From the NCBI GenBank assembly GCA_009912575.1, contig WNDP01000010.1, forward strand, positions 1 through 52,253: a DNA stretch of 52,253 nucleotides, in the 5' to 3' direction. The notes under the pieces are model-generated. The model did no database searches and had not been told where the DNA came from. It was given only the letters and a program-made list of their open reading frames with translations. Origin of the DNA: Acinetobacter bereziniae (lineage in GTDB: Bacteria; Pseudomonadota; Gammaproteobacteria; Pseudomonadales; Moraxellaceae). The translations under genes and the position numbers were made by a program. Below, one piece after another: positions 43,578-52,253 of the stretch; position 1 is the stretch's first letter; every line of letters starts with the position of its first letter.

Positions 43578-43604
43578 ATCAATTATTTGGTTGGAGTAGT
43601 AAAA

Positions 43605-44351
43605 ATGAGTAGGTGGATTGTCAATATTATTAAAAGTCATATCTTGATTGGTGGCTTAACCATAATGTCCGCTGCCTTCTCAGGTGTAGTTCTTACAGGA
43701 ACACGTGTAATTTTTCCTGATGGCCAAAATGAAAAGACCATTTACTTACAAAATAAAGATCAATATCCAAACCTCGTACAAATTTGGCTAGATGAAGGGG
43801 ATGAAGATTCTACTCTTGAAAAAAGCAAAGCTCCTTTTATTGTTAGTCCACAAATTTTTCGGATAAATCCAAACACTGGACAAACTGTACGCTTAATATT
43901 TACGGGTGAAGAAAATGTCTCAAAAGATGTTGAGTCACTGTTTTATTTGAATTTTTCTGAGTTTCCTGCACTAAAAAAACAAGACAGCGATAGTAGTCGT
44001 TTAATGATTGTATTTAAGAATCGTGTCAAGGTTTTTTACCGTCCTAAAAATTTGAAAGGTTCTACAGCAGATGCTTATAAAAAAGTTCAATTTACCTTGG
44101 AAAATGATGGAACAAAAAAGCAATTAAACATTCAAAATTCATCTGAATATTATGTGAATATTAAAGAATTAAGTTTGATTGCTGGAAATAGCGAAATCGT
44201 GGTCAAAAAAAATGACTTAATTGCTCCAAAAGCTAAAGTTAATTGGGTAATAAATAATAATACACATAGTTTAAAAGATTCAAAAATTAAACTTACCCTT
44301 GTTAATGATTATGGTGCTTTAGTCGTCCACGAGATTCCTCTAAATAAATAA
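43605..44351 (+). CDS. Periplasmic pilus chaperone (PapD/FimC type), first
   Basis: A 248-residue chaperone that caps pilin subunits by donor-strand complementation. The signal region is followed by the G1/A1 strand GTRVIFPDGQNEKTIYLQNKD with the cleft Arg, PNLVQIWLDEGDE, PFIVSPQIFRINPNTGQTVRLIF, and LFYLNFSEFPAL. The C-terminal domain has NSSEYYVNIKELSLIAG. ATG 43605 follows GGAGT; an upstream in-frame TTG at 43587 is rejected. 17 bases before the usher. Confidence 0.9.
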   Translation: MSRWIVNIIKSHILIGGLTIMSAAFSGVVLTGTRVIFPDGQNEKTIYLQNKDQYPNLVQIWLDEGDEDSTLEKSKAPFIVSPQIFRINPNTGQTVRLIFTGEENVSKDVESLFYLNFSEFPALKKQDSDSSRLMIVFKNRVKVFYRPKNLKGSTADAYKKVQFTLENDGTKKQLNIQNSSEYYVNIKELSLIAGNSEIVVKKNDLIAPKAKVNWVINNNTHSLKDSKIKLTLVNDYGALVVHEIPLNK

Positions 44352-44368
44352 AAAGCGAGTATAATATT

Positions 44369-46963
44369 ATGTTTGCTGAATATTTTGGCCGTAGAAGCTT
44401 ATTGTCTATATTTTTAGTTAGTTGCTTGATTGGTGGTTATAATTCTGCAGATGCAAATGATCATGTTAATAATGATGGTGAATATATATTTGATCAAGCA
44501 TTATTTCGTGGACAATCTGATCATCAAATTAAGTTATTAGAACGTTTAAGTGAAAAAGAAGATATATTGCCAGGCTTTTACAAAGTGGATGTTTTTGTTA
44601 ATAAGCAAATTATTGAACGTATGAATTTAAAGTTTGTAGAAGACCAACAAAAAAATATTTCACCATGTTTTGATTTAGTTGCTATAGAAAAATTAGGAAT
44701 TTCAGAGCAAATTTTGATAAATATTAAGAAACAGCAAGATCAATGTGTTCTCTTATCAAATTATATTCAATCCAGCGCAATAGATTTTAATTTTGAAAAG
44801 CTTCGACTTGATATTAGTATCCCTCAAAATGATATGCATAATATTCCACGGGGTTATGTGAATGCATCCCAATGGGATGCGGGTGAAAGTATTGGCTTTA
44901 TTAATTATCTAGGCAATTATTATCATACTTCATATCAATTACAGGACCATTCGCAGACTCAATCTGCTGCATATGTATCATTAAATGGTGGTGTAAATAT
45001 TGGAAAATGGCAATATCGTCAACAGTCTAATATTAATTATAGTCCAGAAGTAGGGACAAAATGGACCAATATTCGTAGCTATATTTCTCGCCCTATAGAG
45101 CCTATTCAAGGTGTAGTGACTTTAGGGCAGACCTATAGTTCTGGAAAGTTTTTCTCTGGGTTAAGTTTTAATGGATTGAGCCTTAGTTCCGATGAAAGAA
45201 TGTTACCTGATTCATTGCGAGGATATGCACCAACGATTCAAGGTATAGCGAAAACCAATGCAAATGTTTCTATATTGCAAAATGGCAAGGAGATTTATCA
45301 GACAACCGTTGCGCCAGGTGCGTTTAAAATTTCTGATTTATATCCTACAAATTTTAATGGTGATTTAATCGTTAAAGTTAGAGAAGCTGATGGAACGATT
45401 TCTCAGTTTAGTGTTCCATTTTCTGCTGTACCTGAGTCTCTGCGTTTAGGTGCTTCACGTTATAACCTAGATGTCGGGAAAACTCGTGATATTGGAGAGG
45501 ACACTTTTTTCTCTAATCTTACTTTTCAACGAGGAATAAGTAATAGCATCACTTTAAATTCAGGATTACGCTTAGCAGATGGTTATCAAGCTGGTCTCTT
45601 AGGTGGAACATATGCATCGCATATCGGTGCTTTTGGTGCTAACTTAACTTACTCTAGAGCAAGTTTACCTCATGAAGATATAATAACGGGTTGGATGACT
45701 AACCTGACCTATAGTAAGACTTTTCAGCCGACCAGCACGACAGTATCTTTAGCAGGTTATCGTTATTCAACTGAAGGATATAGAGATCTAGGCGATGTTA
45801 TTGGGCTGAGGAATTCTTATAAACATGGTTATCGTTGGGAGTCGTCAACTTACCAACAACGCTCCCGTTTTGAAATTACCCTGAACCAAAGCCTTGGTGA
45901 TTATGGGATATTATTTTTATCTGGATCAGCGCAAAACTACCGTGATGGCCGTGATAATGATGTACAGGCACAAATTGGATATGGCAAAGCATTTCAAAAT
46001 GGTTTGACGCTCAATTTGGCTGTGATGCGACAACGTTATGCTTATGACAATATTATCAACAATAGATTTGATGAAATAGATTCAAAGCTGCTTGATAATC
46101 GTCAAGATACCTCTGTAAGTCTTTCTTTAAGCTTTGCTTTGGGACGAAATAATAAGGCAAGCTCACCTAATTTAGATTTAGCTTATTCACATGCTCAGAA
46201 TGATAGAGAGTCTTACCAAGCCACCTTATCAGGCTCCTTAGCTCAAGATCAGCCGCTCAATTATGCACTTGGTTTAAGTCATGATCGAAATATGCAAGTG
46301 ACGACTTGGAATACAAATATCAATAAGCGTTTAGACAATAGTAATTTAGGTCTAAATGCTTCAATGAGTGATAACTACTGGCAAGTTTCAACTAATCTGC
46401 AAGGCGCATTAGCGGTGCATTCTGGAGGGATCACATTTGGTCCATACCTTGGTGAAACTTTTGCTTTAGTTGAAGCCAAAGGTGCTGAAGGTGCAAGACT
46501 ATTCAATGGTCAAGGTACACGAATTAATCATCAAGGTTATGCGCTTATCCCTGCAATTACACCATATCGCTATAACAATATTTCATTAGAACCAAAAGGC
46601 ATTTCTGATCGTGTTGAGATTGAAACAAATGATCAACGTATTGTTCCCTATGCTGGTGCAGCGGTAAAAGTAAAGTTTAAAACCAGAATGGGTTATCCAT
46701 TACTCATCCAGGCAAAATTGGATGCTGATGAATTTGTTCCTTTAGGTGCTGATGTCATTGATGCGGAAAATAATGTGATTGGAATGGTGGGGCAAAGTGG
46801 TCAGATGTATGTTCGCACTCCAGCCAAGCAAGGGGTCCTCACTGTCAAATGGGGCGAAGAAGCTGATCAAAAATGTGATGTCCATTATCAGATGAATGAT
46901 GAACTTCTTAAACAAAGCATTATTCGTTTAAATCAAACTTGCAAATCAGGGGCATTCAGATGA
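44369..46963 (+). CDS. Outer-membrane usher (FimD/PapC family)
   Basis: An 864-residue usher that takes chaperone-subunit complexes and forms the pilus pore. The signal peptide is followed by an N-terminal periplasmic domain (YIFDQALFRGQ-, PGFYKVDVFVN, CFDLVAIEKLGI, C-x-C-rich). The barrel has GYVNASQWDAGESIGFINY and RMLPDSLRGYAPTIQGIA, a plug region (VSILQNGKEIYQTTVAPGAF, then ISDLYPTNFNGDLIVKV). C-terminal domains follow (GVTFGPYLGETFALVEAKGA-like, and a late Cys pair). The length is normal. The stop overlaps the next gene as ATGA. Confidence 0.95.
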   Translation: MFAEYFGRRSLLSIFLVSCLIGGYNSADANDHVNNDGEYIFDQALFRGQSDHQIKLLERLSEKEDILPGFYKVDVFVNKQIIERMNLKFVEDQQKNISPCFDLVAIEKLGISEQILINIKKQQDQCVLLSNYIQSSAIDFNFEKLRLDISIPQNDMHNIPRGYVNASQWDAGESIGFINYLGNYYHTSYQLQDHSQTQSAAYVSLNGGVNIGKWQYRQQSNINYSPEVGTKWTNIRSYISRPIEPIQGVVTLGQTYSSGKFFSGLSFNGLSLSSDERMLPDSLRGYAPTIQGIAKTNANVSILQNGKEIYQTTVAPGAFKISDLYPTNFNGDLIVKVREADGTISQFSVPFSAVPESLRLGASRYNLDVGKTRDIGEDTFFSNLTFQRGISNSITLNSGLRLADGYQAGLLGGTYASHIGAFGANLTYSRASLPHEDIITGWMTNLTYSKTFQPTSTTVSLAGYRYSTEGYRDLGDVIGLRNSYKHGYRWESSTYQQRSRFEITLNQSLGDYGILFLSGSAQNYRDGRDNDVQAQIGYGKAFQNGLTLNLAVMRQRYAYDNIINNRFDEIDSKLLDNRQDTSVSLSLSFALGRNNKASSPNLDLAYSHAQNDRESYQATLSGSLAQDQPLNYALGLSHDRNMQVTTWNTNINKRLDNSNLGLNASMSDNYWQVSTNLQGALAVHSGGITFGPYLGETFALVEAKGAEGARLFNGQGTRINHQGYALIPAITPYRYNNISLEPKGISDRVEIETNDQRIVPYAGAAVKVKFKTRMGYPLLIQAKLDADEFVPLGADVIDAENNVIGMVGQSGQMYVRTPAKQGVLTVKWGEEADQKCDVHYQMNDELLKQSIIRLNQTCKSGAFR

Positions 46964-48207
46964 TTCGTTTATTTATAAACATACTCTTTATATTTGGATG
47001 TTTGATCTCTTTAGTTGCTCATGCTGCATGTCAATCAACTGGAGTAAGCCAAACAGAAGACAATCGTACGGCTGTTATTCCATTTGGTAAAGTAAATTTA
47101 ACATCTACATATCTGCAACCAGTAGGCACTCTTCTTGCAAGTGTAGTTGTTCCACCAACAAATTATAATTTTGGAGGTGCGACAGCAAGTAGTGTCCTCT
47201 GGATTTGTAATAAGACTGATTTAAGCAATATTTATTTCTTGGTTGCAACTAATGGTGATGATTATATTGGAGGAAGACAAGATCTAGGTGTATTAGATGG
47301 TATGCCTGATGTTTTTGGAACTTATTGGCAATATGTAGGGTTAAAGCTTACTTTTGATGGTGTCGTTGTAAATAGATTTTACAAATCTGTTCCTGTTAAA
47401 AGTTATGCAACTGTTGGTAATAAGATTCAAATAAGATTACAAGATGTTCCTTTAATGCAAGCAGAGTTATATCGAGTTAGTACTCTTGGTCTTGGTGGTA
47501 AAATTAGCACTGGAAATTATGGGTATGTAGGACCAAATGCTTATATTCAGTTAAAAGGACCTGGATTAGTAAGTGATCAAATAGGTGATGATTCATTAAC
47601 AAGATTTAATTTTTGGGGAGTTGATAATGGATTTGGCTATGGTATGCGTATAGGTAATTCATTAACAAACCAGCCGACCTGTGTTGCTCGTAATGCAACC
47701 CCAATTGTATTTTTCAATACGATTAATACTCTGGCGCTTGGTGCAAATCAATCTGTACAAGAAAACTTTAATGTATCGATTGAATGTTCCAATCAAGTGA
47801 CTTCTGGTACAGGAAACAATCAGACTTCAATAGGGATACAGACTTCATATGGTGCATATGTGGCAGCCCAACAATTAGGTTTGGTAAATGCCCAAAACGG
47901 TGTGACTGCTTTACTCTCAGATAATTATACTGATGCACAGTCAGCTAAAGGTGTAGGAATTTTCTTAAAAAACACCAACACTGGGACGGATATGAATTTT
48001 GTTGGTCAGCTAGGTTTAGCAGGCGGAGGTACTGCTGCAGGTTGGTATCCTGTACTAAGTGGGGCACAAACAGGGGCATCAACAGAGTCAGGCTATACGC
48101 ATTATCTACACAATTTTACTGCAACCTTAAAAAAACTACCGGGTACAGAACCCATCAAGGCTGGAAAAATTAATTCCACTGCTTATGTTTTGGTTAAGGT
48201 GCAATAA
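46960..48207 (+). CDS. Two-domain fimbrial tip adhesin
   Basis: A 415-residue secreted protein. The signal peptide is the first 22 residues (cleavage after AHA). The N-terminal ~220 residues form a receptor-binding domain with no clear lectin motif. The C-terminal part, from TCVARNATPIVFFNTI through VSIECSNQ to AYVLVKVQ, has the paired cysteines and final alternating strand of a pilin domain. The size and place after the usher suggest a tip adhesin. ATG 46960 overlaps the usher stop by 4 bases. Ligand unknown. Confidence 0.85.
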   Translation: MIRLFINILFIFGCLISLVAHAACQSTGVSQTEDNRTAVIPFGKVNLTSTYLQPVGTLLASVVVPPTNYNFGGATASSVLWICNKTDLSNIYFLVATNGDDYIGGRQDLGVLDGMPDVFGTYWQYVGLKLTFDGVVVNRFYKSVPVKSYATVGNKIQIRLQDVPLMQAELYRVSTLGLGGKISTGNYGYVGPNAYIQLKGPGLVSDQIGDDSLTRFNFWGVDNGFGYGMRIGNSLTNQPTCVARNATPIVFFNTINTLALGANQSVQENFNVSIECSNQVTSGTGNNQTSIGIQTSYGAYVAAQQLGLVNAQNGVTALLSDNYTDAQSAKGVGIFLKNTNTGTDMNFVGQLGLAGGGTAAGWYPVLSGAQTGASTESGYTHYLHNFTATLKKLPGTEPIKAGKINSTAYVLVKVQ

Positions 48208-48947
48208 TGAAAATAAAAAAAATTGTGCTGTATTGTGTGGGCTTGCTTTTATCTTATAGCTGTCAGGCAGGCATCTTGGCGGCTAAAACACGAATTGTTT
48301 TTAAAAATGGAGAACATGAACAAAGTTTGATGGTTGCCAATACCAATCCGTATCCTGTTATTCTACAAACTTGGGTTGATCGAGGAGAGGGTAATCCTGA
48401 TACAGAGAATATTCCTTTTTTGGTTTTACCTCCTTTTGTGAAAGTAGCACCAGATGCTATTCATGGACTCAAGCTTTTATACAATGGTAAGGCTCTACCA
48501 AATGATAGAGAAACTGTTTTTTGGTTAAATCTATATGAAATACCCATGATTAAGCGCCATAGCGATCAAGCTGCGTATATGAATTTAGCAATGAATACTC
48601 AGCTTAAATTATTTTATCGTCCTAAACAGATCGCTAAAATGTCGCCTGAAATGATTGTAGAAAAAATACATTTCAAAATCGTTGAACAAGATAAAAAAAA
48701 TTATATCGAATGTGAGAATTCCACACCCTATCATGCTTCATTGATCAACTTAAAAGTAGAAAGTCCTTCTCAAAATATAAATATACAATCAGAAATGGAC
48801 ATGATGTGCTATCCGTATTCTACTAAACGTTATGAAATAGCCGGTGAACCGAATAAAAATGATAATTTACATACACTAAGCTTTGATTTTCTTGATGATG
48901 ATGGTAATGCAATACACTTTCAGAGAAATCTGAACCCATTTAGCTAA
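48207..48947 (+). CDS. Periplasmic pilus chaperone, second copy
   Basis: A 246-residue chaperone paralogous to the first. The signal peptide ends SCQA. Then AAKTRIVFKNGEHEQSLMVANTNPYPVILQTWVDRG, PFLVLPPFVKVAPDAIHGLKLL, FWLNLYEIPMI, the QLKLFYRPKQI strand and ENSTPYHASLINL. The ATG overlaps the adhesin stop (TAATG), which places it in the same operon. It may serve the adhesin while the first chaperone serves the major pilin; that division is inferred from position only. No terminator is evident after it. Confidence 0.9.
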   Translation: MKIKKIVLYCVGLLLSYSCQAGILAAKTRIVFKNGEHEQSLMVANTNPYPVILQTWVDRGEGNPDTENIPFLVLPPFVKVAPDAIHGLKLLYNGKALPNDRETVFWLNLYEIPMIKRHSDQAAYMNLAMNTQLKLFYRPKQIAKMSPEMIVEKIHFKIVEQDKKNYIECENSTPYHASLINLKVESPSQNINIQSEMDMMCYPYSTKRYEIAGEPNKNDNLHTLSFDFLDDDGNAIHFQRNLNPFS

Positions 48948-49037
48948 TGATATAGAACCTTGGTATAGTTTTATATATTTTAATAAAATCTGATACTTAG
49001 CGATTAATCTTTTTTAGATGTACAGGGGAAATTAAAG

Positions 49038-50044
49038 ATGAAGCGTATTTATACTTTGAAGTCTGTGACGAGCGGTTTAATTGATTTATTAGAGCTTTTT
49101 GTTTTAAAAAAAATTTAAATGTCGCTAAAATTTCAAACAATATGCATGAAGACAAACGAATACCATTCACTGAATGGTTAGCAATGTTGAAAGCAATTGA
49201 ACAAAAATATAATAGACCATCACTCGGTTTAGAAATAGCGAGATATGTACAACCATCGCACTTAGGTATCCTAGGATATATCGGCTTATCATGTGAAAGC
49301 TTATATGATGCACTGCCTATTTTTATTAAATATCAAAGGCTTTGTTATGACTTTATGCAAATGGGAGTTTCTGTTGAAGATGAAAGCCTCGTTGTGTCAT
49401 GGGAGTTTGATGCAAACTTTAAAGCAGGTAAGTTAGCGGATGAGACAATGATTGCTATATTTTTTAATATTGTAAACACCATTGTAGCGCCCAATGTTGT
49501 GAAGTTGAATAAAGTGGAGTTTGTATTCGACCGACCTAAAAATCCACGCACCTATGAAAAATATTTTGATTGTAATGTTGAGTTTTCAAAAAATAGAACA
49601 AGAATGTTTTTTGCGAAAAGCAATTTAGAACTCCCAATCAATAAGGCTGATCCAGTTTTAAAAAGGATTTTAAATAGGCAAGCAGATATTCTGTTGGCAG
49701 AGCTACCAGAAGTGAATTCATTTGATGAGTTGGTGCAACAAAATATTATCAAAGCGATTCATCAAGGGAATATTAATATTGAGTATGTTTCCAAAAAAGT
49801 AGGTCTTCCTACGAGAATTTTTCAATACAAATTACAAAAACAAGGTTATACGTTTAAGCAACGTCTTAACCAAGTTCGGAAAGGGCTGGCATTACAATAT
49901 CTTGAGGACAGATCATTGAACATTCATGAGATATCAGCTTTGCTTGCTTATAATGAACAAAGTTCATTTAACCGAGCATTTAAAACTTGGTTCGGCATTA
50001 GCCCAGTGCAATGGCGAAAAGAATATAATTTAAATAAAAACTAA
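49038..50044 (+). pseudogene. AraC-family regulator, frameshift in an A8 run
   Basis: A regulator with an N-terminal AraC-type ligand domain (RYVQPSHLGILGYIGLSCESL, FIKYQRLC) and a C-terminal double helix-turn-helix (NIEYVSKKVGLPTRIFQYKL through LAYNEQSSFNRAFKTWFGISP). The open frame starts at 49142, but a better start, ATG 49038 behind AGGGGAAA, encodes MKRIYTLKSVTSGL, then DLLELFVLKK, which belongs to the same family. Adding one A to the A8 run at 49106-49113 joins the pieces as KKNLNVAKISNNMHEDK. The full protein would be about 335 residues, normal. It lies 90 bases downstream of the pilus operon, in the same orientation; pilus regulation is possible but unproven. Confidence 0.8.
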
Positions 50045-50432
50045 TAAAAATATAACCTTAGCTTGGAACTAAAATTATAACTTGGATGTGTGTTGGCTAT
50101 GTTTGGGAGTCGTGATTAAAATATTTTACTTTATTATAAATTTAGATTGATGGTGGTGTGATAAGCATCTGCATTGATTGTACTCCCAATTTTTAACGTT
50201 AGAATTTGATTTTTAAAATAAAAATATAATTTTTCAAAGAGTATAAATTTAATCAATTTCTATTTTGCTGTTGAGTGAAATTGATGGTAATTGATCAAAA
50301 TGACTAAAGCATCACTGATTACGAGCAATAAGCTTTGATTTATTTAAGAAATGAAAATCTAAGTTCATGATTAAATATTTTTTAGTTAAATTTCTTAAAA
50401 AATTTGGCAAATGATAAAAATTACGATAAATT
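50045..50432. other. Gap, no gene seen
   Basis: AT-rich spacer between the AraC and TetR genes. No coding signature on either strand. Confidence 0.5.
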
Positions 50433-50450
50433 AGGTATACCGATCTACCT
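50433..50450. promoter_or_regulatory. Possible TetR operator
   Basis: AGGTATACCGATCTACCT has arms AGGTA and TACCT separated by 8 bases, and contains the perfect palindrome GGTATACC. It lies 13 bases upstream of the tetR-type start. Autoregulation of the two-gene operon is plausible. Confidence 0.55.
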
Positions 50451-50463
50451 GGTTTGATGAGTG

Positions 50464-51042
50464 ATGAGCAATAAATTGGCTAAGCAAAAAATTTTAGAGG
50501 CTGCTTCTGTATTGTTTTACAATGATGGAATCAATAATACAGGTATTAATGCAATCACGGAAAAAGCCAAAGTTGCAAAAATGTCGCTTTATAATAATTT
50601 TGTTTCTAAGTCAGATATTGTCTCCTTATACATTACAGCAAGGCATCAAGAGTGGCTTGATCTATATGCCATTAGAATTGCTGCTGTCAGTGCTCCTATA
50701 GATAAAATATTAGCGGTTTTTGATGCTTATCAAGATCATGCTGAGTTTGCCTATGAAAAAGGATTTCGGGGGTGTGGCTTATTAAATGCGGCAGCAGAAT
50801 TCTCCACCGATAGTCCAGAAAGATTGGCCGTAAAACAACATAAAGACGAGATTGAAAATATAATTTCAACTCAACTTTCGCTGTTCATTTCAGATCAAGT
50901 TAAAGTTCAAGAGTTGGCATTAATGATTTCTTTTATATTGGAAGGTTCTATTGCGAGAGCTGGTTTGGAAGGAAGTAGTATAAAAATTAGCGCGGCAAAA
51001 ATAATGATTGAAAGTATATTAAAACAGCAAGAGAGCATATGA
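50464..51042 (+). CDS. TetR-family regulator, co-transcribed with an EamA exporter
   Basis: A 192-residue regulator. The helix-turn-helix is KILEAASVLFYNDGINNTGINAI, then TEKAKVAKMSLYNNFVSKSDIV. The C-terminal region (RGCGLLNAAAEFSTDSP) is a known TetR subgroup often linked with transporters. ATG 50464; a GTG at 50461 is directly before it. The stop overlaps the following ATG (ATGA), so regulator and transporter share an mRNA. Ligand unknown. Confidence 0.88.
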   Translation: MSNKLAKQKILEAASVLFYNDGINNTGINAITEKAKVAKMSLYNNFVSKSDIVSLYITARHQEWLDLYAIRIAAVSAPIDKILAVFDAYQDHAEFAYEKGFRGCGLLNAAAEFSTDSPERLAVKQHKDEIENIISTQLSLFISDQVKVQELALMISFILEGSIARAGLEGSSIKISAAKIMIESILKQQESI

Positions 51043-51944
51043 ATACATCATACAGATTAGCACCAAGTTATGGTTTTATTGCTGTTCTTTTGGCTGCATT
51101 TCTTTGGGGAACAACAGGTACAGTAGCTTCTTTTGCACCTGGTTTGAGTCCACTTGCAATAGGTGCTGCTGCTATGGGCGGAGGTGGACTTTTACAGGCT
51201 ATCTTGGCTTCAAAAAGCATTTTTAATCATTTAAATCGAATCAATGCGCATTTAATCATTCTTATCATTGGAGTCATTTCTGTCTTTATTTATCCATTGG
51301 CATTTTACTCTTCGATGCATTTAGCCGGGATTACGATAGGCACAGTGGTATCAATTGGAACAGCACCATTATTTACTGCCTTATTGGAAAGAATTTTTGA
51401 CAGAAAGTTGCTGTCAATGACTTGGTTTGTGAGTTTTATATTTGGTGTAACTGGCGTCATTTTACTTTCAATAGGTGAGTCACATACAGATGTAGCTCCA
51501 ACCATAAGCACTGTTGATGGACAACTTTTTGGAATTTTTCTAGGTACGGTTGCTGGGTTTAGTTATGCACTTTATTCATGGTGCGCAAAAAAACTGATTG
51601 ATCATGGCATAGAGGCGAAAGCCTCGATGGGATTAATTTTTGGTTTTGCTGCTTTGTTGTTATTGCCAACTTTACTATTCACAGGGGAAAATCTGTTTGA
51701 AGAAAATATCAATATTTATGTTGTGAGTTACATGATGTTGATTCCCATGTTCTTGGGCTATGTATTATTTGGATTTGGTTTAAAAACAGTTCCTGCGAGT
51801 AAAGCTATTACTTTAACTTTGTTTGAACCTTTGGTTGCGGCAGTATTTGCCATTATGTTGGTTGGGGAAAAGTTAGCACCAATAGGTTGGCTGGGAATGC
51901 TTTTGATTTCGATATGTTTAGTACTTTTGACGAAAGCAAAGTGA
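51039..51944 (+). CDS. EamA/DMT-family transporter (RhaT type)
   Basis: A 301-residue inner-membrane protein with about 10 hydrophobic helices and the two-fold EamA repeat. The first repeat starts AVLLAAFLWGTTGTVASFAP; the second starts LFGIFLGTVAGFSYALYSW. The FLGYVLFGFGLKTVPASKAITLTLFEPLVAAVFA segment is typical. It is likely an exporter of metabolites or drugs. The ATG overlaps the tetR stop by 4 bases. Confidence 0.92.
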   Translation: MNTSYRLAPSYGFIAVLLAAFLWGTTGTVASFAPGLSPLAIGAAAMGGGGLLQAILASKSIFNHLNRINAHLIILIIGVISVFIYPLAFYSSMHLAGITIGTVVSIGTAPLFTALLERIFDRKLLSMTWFVSFIFGVTGVILLSIGESHTDVAPTISTVDGQLFGIFLGTVAGFSYALYSWCAKKLIDHGIEAKASMGLIFGFAALLLLPTLLFTGENLFEENINIYVVSYMMLIPMFLGYVLFGFGLKTVPASKAITLTLFEPLVAAVFAIMLVGEKLAPIGWLGMLLISICLVLLTKAK

Positions 51945-52012
51945 GTGTTGAAATGGTTTCTCATTGTTTTAGCACAATAGATTGAAATATAAATGGATCT
52001 TTAGGTTCTAAT

Positions 52013-52253
52013 GGCTTTGTTGCATAAAGGATTTAAAGGCAAAGTTCTCCTAGGCGCCTCAAATTTAAGTGACAACTTGAGTATGAGGTCGGCCTAATTC
52101 TGTAAATTTATTTAAAATAGCTATACGGGCATGTACCTCATTGACTTGGCTTTGAAAGTTCCTAGCACTGAGTTTATCGCCTAATAATTTGATGCAATGC
52201 ATCTTAGTTTCGACCAAACTTCGGTGATGATAGCCTGACCATTTTTTCCATAG
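52013..52253 (-). mobile_element. IS5-family (IS903-group) insertion sequence, right end cut by window
   Basis: The terminal inverted repeat GGCTTTGTTGCATAAAGG begins at 52013 and resembles the IS903 end GGCTTTGTTGAATAAATC. Inside, read leftward, the transposase C-terminus is open to its TAA at 52067-52065: KKWSGYHHRSLVETKMHC, KLLGDKLSARNFQSQVNE, and RIAILNKFTELGRPHTQ. The rest lies past the window. This copy looks intact here, unlike the decayed IS5 remains at 19518 and 21628. A target duplication cannot be judged. Confidence 0.88.
52065..52253 (-). CDS. Transposase of the right-end IS5-family element, C-terminal fragment
   Basis: The final 62 codons of the transposase, read leftward from the window edge. 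The YHHRSLVETKMHC motif carries the third catalytic acid (Glu) of the DDE triad within the Y-(2)-R-(3)-E-(6)-K signature of IS5-type enzymes. The frame is uninterrupted. Confidence 0.88.
   Translation of the reverse strand, partial: LWKKWSGYHHRSLVETKMHCIKLLGDKLSARNFQSQVNEVHARIAILNKFTELGRPHTQVVT

Noticed and set aside
1-52253. tRNA or rRNA genes
   Set aside because: No tRNA-like cloverleaf with conserved T-loop, and no rRNA core sequence, was seen on either strand by reading; a dedicated RNA scan was not possible.

Overview
The window reads as a chromosomal segment of an Acinetobacter species. The case rests on its low G+C, very AT-rich intergenic DNA, a mutS start typical of the genus, an acinetoferrin/baumannoferrin-type siderophore operon, paired BLUF photoreceptors, a split PqiA, IS5-family debris and a csu-unlike chaperone-usher operon. 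Species was not assigned.

Layout. (1) 1-197: start of mutS, running off the left edge. (2) 559-16.4 kb: hydroxamate siderophore island. It holds a frameshifted TonB receptor (minus strand), then a Fur-box-controlled operon of three NIS synthetases, an N-monooxygenase, an MFS exporter, a FhuF-like reductase, an RraA-like protein and an AlcB-type acyltransferase, then an intact TonB receptor with its own Fur box. Diverged direct copies of the mutS 5' end and upstream DNA lie on both sides of the island (161-467 and 16966-17250). (3) 17.2-22.6 kb: AT-rich, decayed zone with an orphan gene, a 22-codon ORF, a serine-recombinase-like protein lacking catalytic residues, two IS5-family transposase ruins and a DAACS symporter with an atypical substrate site. 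(4) 22.6-26.8 kb: FecI sigma, FecR (frameshifted) and STN-type TonB receptor behind a strong Fur box. A 28-bp exact direct repeat flanks this block. (5) 27.5-31.4 kb: Pqi lipid-transport operon (two PqiA halves, PqiB with MCE domains, PqiC lipoprotein). (6) 31.5-36.4 kb: VOC protein, two LprI-like periplasmic proteins, a TetR regulator, a Bcr/CflA efflux gene with an internal deletion but an intact 16-bp palindromic operator, and a PfpI-like protein. (7) 36.5-37.8 kb: fluoride-response operon on the minus strand (fluoride riboswitch with terminator, 21-codon ORF, crcB/fluC, 41-codon ORF, inorganic pyrophosphatase). (8) 38-42.6 kb: FMN-split-barrel protein, tandem BLUF proteins, several small orphan genes, DUF1328, and a DUF1090 gene with an in-frame stop. 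(9) 43-48.9 kb: five-gene chaperone-usher pilus operon with two chaperones. (10) 49-52.2 kb: frameshifted AraC-type regulator, TetR plus EamA exporter pair, and the end of an IS5/IS903-group element cut by the right edge.

The main physiological theme is iron: one siderophore is made, exported, taken up and reduced, and a second, sigma-regulated uptake system sits nearby. Three Fur boxes were located. A technical theme also runs through the window. Five coding breaks (three in one receptor, one in fecR, one in the AraC gene) are each repaired by restoring one base in or next to a short or long homopolymer. Sequencing under-calls must be excluded before they are treated as pseudogenes. The Bcr/CflA deletion and the DUF1090 stop are a different kind of lesion and look genuine.

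All protein names come from motif recognition by eye. No alignments or database searches were run.
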